Shown one piece after another: positions 45,491 through 53,412 of a DNA stretch of 53,422 nt (positions are counted from its first letter, which is position 1; every line of letters starts with the position of its first letter). A program made the translations under genes and the position numbers. Source of the stretch: Desulfobacteraceae bacterium UBA2174 (lineage in GTDB: Bacteria > Desulfobacterota > Desulfobacteria > Desulfobacterales > UBA2174); the NCBI GenBank assembly GCA_002327445.1, contig DCWA01000007.1:1-53422 (forward strand), read 5' to 3'. Under the pieces are notes generated by a model. That model was given only the letters and a program-made list of their open reading frames with translations. It made no database searches and was not told the DNA's origin.

Positions 45491-46363
45491 CTACGGCTTC
45501 ATGAGCCGGCGCAGGGCCGCGGCTTGGGCGGTGTCGATGTGCTCTCCCTTTTCAGCCACGTCCACTGTGGCGATCCCCAGGGCACGGTACAGGGCGAGAC
45601 TTTCGGGGTTCCTGGCGCCGATGGCCTGGAGATGGTGGCCGACGGTCTGCGCATCGCCGCGGGCCACCGGCCCGGTCAAGGCCGCCGGCGGGCCGATGCG
45701 GGCGATGTTGGCCAGGGTACCGTCGATGAGCGGGCGCAGCACGCCGTGGGCATCCCGGGGTGCCACCCCGGCCTGCTTCAAAAGGGTGAAGGCGAGGTCG
45801 AGCAGGGTTACCAGGTAGTTGGACGCCACCACCGCCGCGGCGTGGTACAGCGTCTTGGCTTCGGTGAGGATGTGCTGGGGGTGGGCTTGCAGGTCAACGG
45901 CCATGGCTTCGGCCGCCTTCAAGGCCGGGCCGTCCCCCTCCACCGACACGATGATCCCGGCAAAGGGATTGCGATCCAGGGACGGGCCGGCAAAGCTCTG
46001 AAGCGGGTGCAGGGAGCCGACCCAGGCCCCGGATTGCCCGGCCGCCGCCAGGATCGTCGAGGGCAGGGCGCCGCTGCAATGCAGGACCACGCTGCCGGCA
46101 CGAAAGCCGTCGGCAGCCGCGATTTGGCGGCAAACCGCCTCGATGGCCCCGTCCGGAGTGGTGATGAATACCACGTCCGCCTCGGTGGTGACCGCCTGCG
46201 GTTCCTGGCTGCAAGGCCGGGGGCCGATCAATGAGGCCACGGCTTCGGCGGACTGGAGCCGGCGGCTGGCCAGTCCGCAAATGGGGTAACCGGCCCGGTG
46301 AAGCCAAACGGCCAGGGCCGTTCCCACCCGTCCGCAACCGACGATGGCGATCTGGGGTTTCAT
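45491..46363 (-). CDS. Rossmann-fold and DUF2520 domain protein, possible ketopantoate reductase
   Basis: A 290-residue protein. The N-terminal NAD(P)-binding motif is IAIVGCGRVGTALAVWLHRAGY with the 6PGDH/F420-type continuation DVVFITTPDGAI, VLHCSGAL. The C-terminal DUF2520 all-helical part includes LYHAAAVVASNYLVTLLDLA. It lies next to panB on the same strand (167 bases apart, through a repeat array). A DUF2520-type enzyme in this position could reduce ketopantoate in place of PanE; this is inference from context. No good alternative start is seen. Confidence 0.88.
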   Translation of the reverse strand: MKPQIAIVGCGRVGTALAVWLHRAGYPICGLASRRLQSAEAVASLIGPRPCSQEPQAVTTEADVVFITTPDGAIEAVCRQIAAADGFRAGSVVLHCSGALPSTILAAAGQSGAWVGSLHPLQSFAGPSLDRNPFAGIIVSVEGDGPALKAAEAMAVDLQAHPQHILTEAKTLYHAAAVVASNYLVTLLDLAFTLLKQAGVAPRDAHGVLRPLIDGTLANIARIGPPAALTGPVARGDAQTVGHHLQAIGARNPESLALYRALGIATVDVAEKGEHIDTAQAAALRRLMKP

Positions 46364-46373
46364 GGAGGTGTTC

Positions 46374-46520
46374 CGGGTTCAAGGCGCCCGCGGCGCGTTC
46401 AAGGTTCCAGGTTCAAAGTTCCAGGTTCGGGGTTTCAGGTTCCCAAATTCCAGCTATCGTTTGGGGCACCGATTTTTCACTATATGCCTTATTGGCCCTA
46501 TTTGTCCTATTTTCCTCTTG
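46374..46520 (+). repeat. Degenerate GGTTC(C/A)A and CCTAT repeat arrays between panB and the DUF2520 gene
   Basis: Bases 46374-46453 hold about seven imperfect copies of GGTTCAAG/AGGTTCCA-like words. Bases 46480-46520 hold CCTTATTGG/CCCTATTTG/TCCTATTTT words. The second array resembles that at 13947. No coding frame or gene explains them. Confidence 0.6.
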
Positions 46521-46529
46521 CCCCTGTTT

Positions 46530-47327
46530 TCAATAGCAGTGCTCCGGCCCGGGGAATGCGCCGTTTTGGACGTCGGCCGCGTACTGGCGCAGCGCCTCGC
46601 GGGCCAGGTCACCGAGCCGGGCGTACTGCTTGACGAATTTGGGCTGATGCCGGTCGTTGAGGCCCAGCATGTCGTGAAGGACGAGGATCTGGCCATCGCA
46701 GTGGGGGCCGGCACCGATGCCGATGGTCGGTATCTTCAACTGCGTGGTGATCTTGGCGGCAATGGGGGCCGGAATGCCCTCCAGGACCACGGAAAAAGCG
46801 CCGGCAGCCTCCACCGCAATGGCATCGGCCAGGAGCCGCTCCTCGTCGCGCTGCACCCTGAAGCCACCCATCTGGTGTACCGATTGGGGGGTGAGGCCGA
46901 TGTGGGCCTGCACCGGGATACCGGCCTCGGTCATGGCCCGGATCCGGTCGCAGACCGCCGCCCCGCCTTCGAGCTTCACGCCCGCTGCCCCGCTCTCCTT
47001 CAGAAAGCGTCCGGCATTGCCTACTGCCTCGGAAATGCTGGTCTGGTAGCTCATGAAGGGCATGTCGCCCAGCACCATGGCGTGCCCGGCGCCGCGGGCC
47101 ACCATGCGGGTGTGGTAGACCATCTCTTCCATGGTGACCGGCAGCGTGCTGGTGAGCCCCTGAACCACCATGCCCAGTGAATCGCCGACCAGCATCAGGT
47201 GCAGTCCGGCGTCTTCCACCAGGCGGGCGAACGGATAGTCATAGGCGGTCAGGGCGACGATTTTTTCGCCGTTGGCCTTCATGCGCATCAGGGTGGTCAC
47301 AGTGACGGGTTTGCTCACGCTGTTCAT
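46530..47327 (-). CDS. panB: 3-methyl-2-oxobutanoate hydroxymethyltransferase PanB
   Basis: First enzyme of pantothenate synthesis; adds a hydroxymethyl group from methylene-THF to ketoisovalerate to give ketopantoate. It has 265 aa, the usual length. Visible: ALTAYDYPFARLVEDAG, LVGDSLGMVVQG, PVTMEEMVYHTRMV, GAAGVKLEGG, HIGLTPQSVHQMGGF, LEGIPAPIA, IGIGAGPHCDGQILVLHDMLGL. ATG 47327 follows AAGGAG by 8 bases. It competes with the metF system for methylene-THF, though the link is only metabolic. Confidence 0.96.
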   Translation of the reverse strand: MNSVSKPVTVTTLMRMKANGEKIVALTAYDYPFARLVEDAGLHLMLVGDSLGMVVQGLTSTLPVTMEEMVYHTRMVARGAGHAMVLGDMPFMSYQTSISEAVGNAGRFLKESGAAGVKLEGGAAVCDRIRAMTEAGIPVQAHIGLTPQSVHQMGGFRVQRDEERLLADAIAVEAAGAFSVVLEGIPAPIAAKITTQLKIPTIGIGAGPHCDGQILVLHDMLGLNDRHQPKFVKQYARLGDLAREALRQYAADVQNGAFPGPEHCY

Positions 47328-47400
47328 GATCTGTGCTCCTTGGCTGGGAGCGGGCGGCCATCGTTTCGGAGGAATGATCGGCGCGCCCGCTGGTTCTGAA

Positions 47401-47434
47401 GGTTGACTATAGCCGGCGGGTTTGAAAGTCAACC
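47401..47434 (-). promoter_or_regulatory. panB: Palindrome overlapping a candidate panB promoter
   Basis: GGTTGACT (47401-47408) and AGTCAACC (47427-47434) are a perfect 8-bp inverted repeat. Read on the minus strand, TTGACT and TATAGT (47411-47406) are 15 bases apart, a short spacer. The palindrome could be an operator covering the promoter. The 368-base gap 47328-47695 holds this, the hisS promoter, and nothing else recognised. Confidence 0.45.
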
Positions 47435-47584
47435 AGTTTCAAAATATCTGGTAGTATTTTAAAGGGTAACAGATTTCCCGGAGCCTTCGGCCGAACCCGA
47501 CGGGCGCTGGCCGGCGACCGCGGGTGAACGGGTCGGCAAGTTTTTGGACAGTCCCCGGGAGACGGCGGGCGGCGGAAAATCTTG

Positions 47585-47614
47585 TTGACGCTCATGCAAT
47601 CGCTGAGATAAAAA
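47585..47614 (+). promoter_or_regulatory. hisS: Candidate promoter of hisS
   Basis: TTGACG (47585-47590), an 18-base spacer and TAAAAA (47609-47614) precede hisS by about 80 bases. Confidence 0.5.
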
Positions 47615-47695
47615 ATTTTGTTTATGCACCGGCGCCATGCCCTTGTCGTCGAGGCCCATCGGCCGAATGGCGCCGAAACGATGGAGAAAAAATTT

Positions 47696-48955
47696 ATGCT
47701 CCAGTTGATCCGCGGTTTCAAGGATATTTTGCCCGGCGAAGTCGAGCTGTGGCAGCACATCGAGGACCGGGCCCGCGCCCTGTTTGCCGATTTCGGCTAT
47801 CGCGAGATCCGCGTCCCGCTGTTGGAAAAGACCGAGCTGTTCGCCCGGGGCATCGGGGAAGACACCGATATCGTCGAAAAGGAGATGTACACCTTCGCCG
47901 ACCGCAAAGGGGAGATGATCACCCTGCGGCCCGAGGCCACCGCCTCCATCGTGCGCGCCTATATCCAGCACCGGTATCACGCCGTCGATCCGGTCCAGAA
48001 ATTTTTCACCATCGGCCCGATGTTTCGCCGCGAGCGGCCCCAGAAGGGGCGCTACCGCCAGTTCTACCAGATCAACGCCGAGGCCCTGGGCATCGCCGAA
48101 CCCCTGATCGACGTCCAGCTCATCCATCTGCTGGTGCGCCTGCTGCAGCGGCTCCGCGTGGATGACGCCACCCCCCATATCAACTCCCTGGGTTGCCCGG
48201 TGTGCCGGCCGGCGTTCCGGGAAGCGTTGCTCTCCTTCATCGCCGGCCGCCGGGAGGCGTTGTGCAGCGACTGCCAGCGCCGCAGCACCCGCAACCCCAT
48301 GCGGGTGCTCGATTGCAAGGTGCCCGGATGCCGGGAAGCCATGGCCGAAGCCCCGGCGATCATAGACCATCTCTGCCCCGACTGCGCCGCCCACTTCGCC
48401 GTGGTGCGTGAAAAGCTGGAGCGCCTGGGCATCGCCTACCATCTCGACAAGCGACTGGTGCGCGGGCTCGACTACTACACGCGCACCACCTTCGAGATTC
48501 ACACCGCCGCCCTGGGCGCCCAGAGCGCCGTGGCCGGCGGAGGACGCTACGACGGGTTGATCGAACTCCTGGGCGGCCCGCCGACGCCGGGGGTGGGTTT
48601 TGCCGTGGGCTTCGACCGCCTGGCGGAAATCGTGGCCCTGCAGCAAGCCGATTTTTCCCGCCCGGCGCAATTGTTCATCGCCGCCCTGGGACCGACGGCC
48701 CAGGCATCGGCCTTCGATTGGCAGATCGCCCTGGGAGAGGCGGGCTTCCAGGTGGAGATGGACTACGCTGACCACAGCCTCAAGGCCCAGATGAAGCGGG
48801 CCGATCGTCTCCGGGCACGCCGGGTGCTCATCGTGGGCGACAACGAACTGCAAACCGGAGAGGCGATGCTGCGTGACATGGCGACCCGGGAGCAGACGCC
48901 GGTGGCGTTGGATCGCCTGGTGGACACCTTGCGGCAAAGCTTGGCAAACTCGTAA
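47696..48955 (+). CDS. hisS: Histidine--tRNA ligase
   Basis: A class II synthetase of 419 aa. Motif 1 region (REIRVPLLEKTELFARGIGEDTDIVEKEMYTF), motif 2 (TLRPEATASIVRAYI, MFRRERPQKGRYRQFYQ) and the HisA/HisB signatures LVRGLDYYTRTTFEI and AVAGGGRYDGLI are intact, with the anticodon-binding domain at the end. ATG 47696 is used because GGAG lies 9 bases upstream; an in-frame ATG at 47681 would put that GGAG inside the coding region and has no site of its own. Confidence 0.95.
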   Translation: MLQLIRGFKDILPGEVELWQHIEDRARALFADFGYREIRVPLLEKTELFARGIGEDTDIVEKEMYTFADRKGEMITLRPEATASIVRAYIQHRYHAVDPVQKFFTIGPMFRRERPQKGRYRQFYQINAEALGIAEPLIDVQLIHLLVRLLQRLRVDDATPHINSLGCPVCRPAFREALLSFIAGRREALCSDCQRRSTRNPMRVLDCKVPGCREAMAEAPAIIDHLCPDCAAHFAVVREKLERLGIAYHLDKRLVRGLDYYTRTTFEIHTAALGAQSAVAGGGRYDGLIELLGGPPTPGVGFAVGFDRLAEIVALQQADFSRPAQLFIAALGPTAQASAFDWQIALGEAGFQVEMDYADHSLKAQMKRADRLRARRVLIVGDNELQTGEAMLRDMATREQTPVALDRLVDTLRQSLANS

Positions 48956-49078
48956 AAGTTGAAAATTACCACCCAGGGCGCAGAGATCACGGAGAAAAGA
49001 AGTTAGATTTCCTGCTTCTCTTCGTGGCCTTACTGGCTGAAAAGCACCGCCGTCTTTTTGTTCGTATTTACTTTGACA

Positions 49079-49103
49079 TTGAAGGCGCGACCAGCGCTTT
49101 CAA
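49079..49103 (+). promoter_or_regulatory. aspS: Hairpin abutting the aspS ribosome-binding site
   Basis: TTGAAGGCGC pairs with GCGCTTTCAA (one G-U pair) across the loop GACCA; AAGGAG of aspS begins two bases after the stem. TTGACA at 49073 overlaps its left arm. It may affect translation or mark the transcript start, but neither is shown. Confidence 0.4.
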
Positions 49104-49115
49104 TAAGGAGCGACC

Positions 49116-50912
49116 GTGGCATTCGACCAACTGGGAAACTGGAAGCGAACCCACCACCTGAACGCGCTGAGAATCGAGGACAAGGGGCGCGAGGTGGTGC
49201 TGATGGGCTGGGTCCAACGCCGGCGGGACCATGGGGGCGTGATCTTCGTGGACCTGCGCGACCGGGAGGGGATCACCCAGGTGGTGTTCAACCCCGAGCG
49301 CAGCCCCGCGGTGCACCCGAAGGCCCACGTGCTGCGCAACGAGTACGTCATCGCGGTGCGGGGACAGGTGGCGCCACGGCTGGAGGGGATGAACAATCCC
49401 AATCTGCCCACCGGCGAGATCGAGGTCTTCGCCGACGATCTGCTGATTCTCAACGGGGCCCAGACCCCCCCGTTCCTCATCGAGGAAAACGTCGACGTCT
49501 CGGAGACCATCCGGCTCAAGTACCGGTACATCGATCTGAGACGGCCCCAACTCCAGCAGAACATCATCCTGCGCCATCGGGTCGGGGCCTGCGTGCGCCA
49601 GTATCTCAACGAAAACGGCTTCCTGGACATTGAAACGCCGTTTCTCACCCGCAGCACCCCGGAAGGCGCCCGGGACTACCTGGTGCCCAGTCGGGTCAAC
49701 CCGGGGCAGTTCTACGCCTTGCCCCAGTCGCCCCAGCTCTTCAAGCAGCTCTTGATGATCGCCGGCTTCGACCGCTACTACCAGATCGTGCGCTGCTTCC
49801 GCGACGAGGACCTGCGGGCCGACCGGCAGCCCGAATTCACCCAGATCGATCTGGAGATGTCCTTCGTTTCCGAAGAGGACGTCATGGCCCTGGCCGAGGG
49901 GATGATGCGGCGGATCTTCGAACAGATCCAGGGCCGGTCCCTGTCGCTGCCTTTTCCGCGCCTCACTTACGCCGAGGCCATGGACCGCTTCGGTCTAGAC
50001 AAACCGGACACCCGCTTCGGGCTGGAACTCAAGGACATTTCGGACATCGTGGGGGCTTCGGGCTTCAAGGTGTTTGCCGACGCGGTGGCCAAGGGGGGCA
50101 TCGTCAAGGCCCTCAACGCCAAGGGGTGCATCGATTTTACCCGCAAGGAGATCGACGACCTGGGCGAGTTGGTGAGCGTCTATCGGGCCAAGGGGTTGGC
50201 ATGGATCAAGGTGCGCGAGGACCAGTGGCAGTCGCCCATCGCCAAGTTTTTCTCCGATGCGGAAAAGGCCGAACTGGCCCGGCGCCTGGACATGCAACCG
50301 GGGGACCTGGTCTTTTTCGTGGCCGACGCCGCCAAGGTCGTCAACGACGCCCTGGGCAACCTGCGCAACCACCTGGGCCGCCGCCTCGGGCTGGTGGACG
50401 ATTCGGCCTTCAATTTCCTCTGGGTCACCGAGTTTCCCATGTTCGAGTACGACGAGACCGAAAAGCGCTACCAGGCCCTGCACCACCCGTTCACCGCTCC
50501 CCTGGAGGAGGATCTGGAAAAACTGGAGTCCGATCCATTGGTCCTGCGCAGCCGGGCCTACGACCTGGTGCTCAACGGCTCGGAGGTGGGCGGCGGATCG
50601 ATCCGCATCCACCAGCGCGAGGGCCAGGAGCAGGTGTTCAAGGTCCTGGGCATGGCGCCGGAGAGCTACGAGGAGAAGTTCGGCTTCATGCTTTCGGCGC
50701 TGGACTCCGGAGCGCCGCCCCACGGCGGGATCGCCTTCGGCTTCGACCGGCTGACCATGCTGCTCTGCGGTCAGCCGTCGATCCGCGACGTCATCGCCTT
50801 TCCCAAGACCCAGAAAGCGGCCTGCCTGCTGACCAACGCCCCCAGCGAGGCGGCCCGGGAGCAGCTCGACGAGCTGTCGATCCGGGTACGCCGGCTCACG
50901 CCGGAGAGCTGA
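49116..50912 (+). CDS. aspS: Aspartate--tRNA ligase (probably non-discriminating type)
   Basis: A bacterial-type AspRS of 598 aa: N-terminal OB anticodon domain (VLMGWVQRRRDHGGVIFVDLRDREG), catalytic domain with SPQLFKQLLM, motif 2 CFRDEDLRADRQPEFTQIDLEM, GAD insertion, and motif 3 GIAFGFDRLTMLL. The start is GTG 49116 with AAGGAG 7 bases upstream. In the anticodon domain His39 (RRRDHGG) matches the residue that in Pseudomonas AspRS marks the non-discriminating form, which also charges tRNA-Asn for GatCAB amidation. Whether gatCAB exists cannot be seen here. Confidence 0.95.
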   Translation: MAFDQLGNWKRTHHLNALRIEDKGREVVLMGWVQRRRDHGGVIFVDLRDREGITQVVFNPERSPAVHPKAHVLRNEYVIAVRGQVAPRLEGMNNPNLPTGEIEVFADDLLILNGAQTPPFLIEENVDVSETIRLKYRYIDLRRPQLQQNIILRHRVGACVRQYLNENGFLDIETPFLTRSTPEGARDYLVPSRVNPGQFYALPQSPQLFKQLLMIAGFDRYYQIVRCFRDEDLRADRQPEFTQIDLEMSFVSEEDVMALAEGMMRRIFEQIQGRSLSLPFPRLTYAEAMDRFGLDKPDTRFGLELKDISDIVGASGFKVFADAVAKGGIVKALNAKGCIDFTRKEIDDLGELVSVYRAKGLAWIKVREDQWQSPIAKFFSDAEKAELARRLDMQPGDLVFFVADAAKVVNDALGNLRNHLGRRLGLVDDSAFNFLWVTEFPMFEYDETEKRYQALHHPFTAPLEEDLEKLESDPLVLRSRAYDLVLNGSEVGGGSIRIHQREGQEQVFKVLGMAPESYEEKFGFMLSALDSGAPPHGGIAFGFDRLTMLLCGQPSIRDVIAFPKTQKAACLLTNAPSEAAREQLDELSIRVRRLTPES

Positions 50913-50919
50913 CTCACGG

Positions 50920-50950
50920 GGCGGCCGGCCCCGAAAAAAGCCCGGCCGCC
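50920..50950 (+). terminator. GC-rich hairpin between convergent aspS and CorC-type gene
   Basis: GGCGGCCGG (50920-50928) pairs with CCGGCCGCC (50942-50950) around an A-rich loop. It has no T-tract and lies between convergent genes, so it is a possible weak bidirectional terminator. Confidence 0.45.
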
Positions 50951-51028
50951 TCGATTGCCCGCTCTCGGACAAACCTGGCTTCGCGGTTGCCGAGCCGCCA
51001 TCCGGGATTCAATGACGGGAGGAATCGA

Positions 51029-52342
51029 TCAGACGGGTGAAACGGAATCGGATGCGTCGTCGCTTGTCGGCTGGATCTGGATCAGCACTTTGTCGACGCG
51101 GTTGCCGTCCATGTCCACCACCTCGAAGCGCGCATTGCCGTGGATGAAAAATTCACCGGCCGAGGGTATCCGGCCCAGATGGTTCAGCACGAAACCCGCC
51201 AGCATTCCCACGTCCCTTCCCATGTCGATGCCCGTGATGGTTTCGACTTCATCGGTGGGCACCGTCCCGTCCGCCAGCCATGACCCGTCGTCCCGCTGCA
51301 CAATCTGGGGGCCATGCTCTTCCCCCTGTTCCGGGAAATCCCCGGCGATGGCCTCGATCATGTCGGTGAGGGTGATCAGGCCTTCCGTCGTGCCGTATTC
51401 ATCGACTACAACGGCCATGTGCAATTTTTCTTTCTTGAACCGATTCAACAAGTTGAGAACCGTCGTGCGGTCCGGCACGTACAGCAGCGGGGTGACCAAC
51501 GCCGGTAGGCGGACCTCCCTGCAGCCAAGCGCTTCGGGAAGCAGATCCTTGGTATGAACAAAGCCGACGGGATGGTCCACATCCCCCTCGCACACCATCA
51601 GGCGCGAGAAACGATGGGATTGGACCATTTCGATGATCGTGTTCCGGTCGGATTTCACGTCCACCCAGACGATCTTGGTGCGGGGCGTCATGATGACGCG
51701 TACGGAACGATCTGCCAGGCGGAGAACGCCCTCGATCATTTTCTGCTCCTGGGGGACAAATATCCCCGCCTGGGTTCCCTCGGCGATGAGAGACTTGACC
51801 TCGTCCTCGGTGACGGTCGTCTCCCGGGCGCCGGCCATGCCCAGGAACTTCAGCACCGTCTCGGTCGACAAGTGCAGCGCCCAGACGGCGGGCGCCGCGG
51901 CCAGGGAGAGGCCGCGCATCGGCCCGGCCACGAGGGAGGCGATCCGTTCGGGCTGCCTCAGCGCGATCCGCTTTGGCACCAGTTCGCCAATGATCAGGGA
52001 AAGATAAGTGATGGCGACGACCGTGATGGCGATGCCGATGGAATTGCCGTAGGGCGAAATCGAAGGGAATCCATTGAACCAGGTGCCGAGTCTGTGCCCT
52101 AGCGTGACCCCGCTGAAAGCGCCGGCGACGACGCCGACCAGGGTGATGCCGATCTGTACCGTCGACAAGAACCGGCTGGGGTCGTCGATGAGGCGAAGGG
52201 CGGCGCGTGCGCCGCGGCTGCCTCGATTGGCCAGATACTCCAGGCGGCTTTTCCGGGAGGAGACCACGGCGAGCTCGGACATGGCGAGCAGGCCGTTCAC
52301 CAAGGTGAGGAAAAGGACGGCAAGAATTTCGACATACAGCAT
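51029..52342 (-). CDS. Hemolysin-like CNNM/CorC family membrane protein
   Basis: A 437-residue protein. Residues 1-190 form the CNNM transmembrane domain (LAVLFLTLVNGLLAMSELAVVSSRKSRL, YLSLIIGELVPKRIALRQPE), then a CBS pair (VIMTPRTKIVWVDVKS, MAVVVDEYGTTEGLITLTDMIEAI) and a C-terminal CorC/HlyC domain (DGSWLADGTVPTDEVETITG, MLAGFVLNHLGRIP). Members are linked to Mg/Co efflux or Na-Mg exchange. The name hemolysin is historical. It is transcribed toward aspS. Confidence 0.9.
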   Translation of the reverse strand: MLYVEILAVLFLTLVNGLLAMSELAVVSSRKSRLEYLANRGSRGARAALRLIDDPSRFLSTVQIGITLVGVVAGAFSGVTLGHRLGTWFNGFPSISPYGNSIGIAITVVAITYLSLIIGELVPKRIALRQPERIASLVAGPMRGLSLAAAPAVWALHLSTETVLKFLGMAGARETTVTEDEVKSLIAEGTQAGIFVPQEQKMIEGVLRLADRSVRVIMTPRTKIVWVDVKSDRNTIIEMVQSHRFSRLMVCEGDVDHPVGFVHTKDLLPEALGCREVRLPALVTPLLYVPDRTTVLNLLNRFKKEKLHMAVVVDEYGTTEGLITLTDMIEAIAGDFPEQGEEHGPQIVQRDDGSWLADGTVPTDEVETITGIDMGRDVGMLAGFVLNHLGRIPSAGEFFIHGNARFEVVDMDGNRVDKVLIQIQPTSDDASDSVSPV

Positions 52343-52643
52343 GCGGACCTCGTTAGAGCGGTTGGGCGCAATTCCTTCATTTTCGATTCATGATAGCATC
52401 TTGCGCGGCATTTTCGTCAGCCATTTGTGCAAACCGGGGCACAATTGGCCAGATCCGCTTGAAAATGCGGCCAATGACGAATCGCCTGAAATTCTGAGAG
52501 TCTAAGGCAACTCCCCAAGGATGGCAACCGGGCGGCGGGCAATTGACCGTGGATGAGGGAAAACCGGACCTGGCCGTTGAGCCCTCATCTGGCAGGGGCA
52601 GGGGATTGGCCGGGCGCGATGAAACGGCTCTTCCGGAAAAGCG
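52343..52643. other. Gene-free stretch, left part of 52343-52881
   Basis: Apart from the leader of the CorC-type gene, no frame, promoter or RNA is recognised here. The stretch is less GC-rich than its neighbours at 52380-52500. Confidence 0.5.
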
Positions 52644-52675
52644 CAGGGGGTCAGCCCCTAAGAGCTGACCCCCTG
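52644..52675 (+). repeat. Perfect 12-bp inverted repeat, REP/transposon-associated type
   Basis: CAGGGGGTCAGC (52644-52655) and GCTGACCCCCTG (52664-52675) form a perfect stem with the loop CCCTAAGA. The word GGGGTCAGCTCTT, in either direction, often flanks single-strand (Y1/RAYT-type) transposase genes in related bacteria; no transposase is present here, so this may be a solitary remnant. Nothing else is recognised between it and 52881. Confidence 0.7.
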
Positions 52676-52881
52676 TTATAATTGGCTCCCCGTGTGCAAC
52701 CCTTTTCATAACCGTTCTCGTTCTCCGGCTGTTAACCGAAAACCGTTGTGATTCAATGAGCTATCAAAGAGCATGTGGCCTCCGGCAGGCCGGAAACCCC
52801 GACAACCCCATTTTCCCAATCACCTTACCAAAGGGGGTGTCACAAAGTCGAGTCGTGAGTTTGTCGCAAGTTCTTTAATCC

Positions 52882-53313
52882 TTAATCATCCGGCCCCCTG
52901 TGGGCAGTGGCATCTTCGTCGACCCAATCCTCTTCAGTGTAGGACATACCCTTTCGACCCGGAACTTTCCGTGCGGGCCCGGGCCGGTAAAAGGGACAGC
53001 TTTTCGGGCCGTAGCAGAAGGTTTCGAACCGGTACTGTTTCTTTGATGGATTCCACTGGTCGATGATCATTTCCACTGGCATCCGGCAGCCCCAGATACA
53101 GGTCGTGCATTTGGTGTCATAGGTCCGAGCATCCAGGCGCCGATGTCCCCGGCTGCGGTAGGTTTCCAGGTCAGGCGGCACGCCACGAAACGGCGGACCG
53201 GCCGAGGGCTTGTCCTCGGCATTCTTGACGACCTTGATCCCGCTGGTCTTGTATAACGCCGCTGTTTCTTTCCGCGGGTCATCGACAGGAACCGACTGCC
53301 CTTGTATCTCCAT
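52882..53313 (-). CDS. Cys-rich conserved hypothetical protein, probably 5'-truncated
   Basis: A protein of at least 143 aa with CTTCIWGCRMPVEMIIDQW, RFETFCYGPKSCPFY and RKVPGRKGM, then the acidic end EEDWVDEDATAHRGPDD. The spaced cysteines suggest a zinc or iron-sulfur site. Function is unknown, though the family looks well conserved. The ATG at 53313 has no ribosome-binding site, and protein-like sequence (EFLIAVGEVAHEKHRFQTG) continues upstream in frame to a TAA at 53413-53415, so the real N-terminus seems lost or shifted. Confidence 0.7.
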   Translation of the reverse strand: MEIQGQSVPVDDPRKETAALYKTSGIKVVKNAEDKPSAGPPFRGVPPDLETYRSRGHRRLDARTYDTKCTTCIWGCRMPVEMIIDQWNPSKKQYRFETFCYGPKSCPFYRPGPARKVPGRKGMSYTEEDWVDEDATAHRGPDD

Positions 53314-53412
53314 GCCGGTTTGGAACCGATGTTTCTCATGCGCAACCTCACCGACCGCAATCAGAAATTCGCCGGCGTCCCTGCCGCAAATCCCGTTAGA
53401 GGGGTATCCCCT
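53314..53412 (-). pseudogene. Upstream in-frame extension of the Cys-rich gene, no start codon
   Basis: The frame of the Cys-rich protein stays open here and reads as normal coding sequence, but has no ATG, GTG or TTG and meets TAA at 53413. The gene may be disrupted by a frameshift or insertion just outside the window. Confidence 0.45.
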
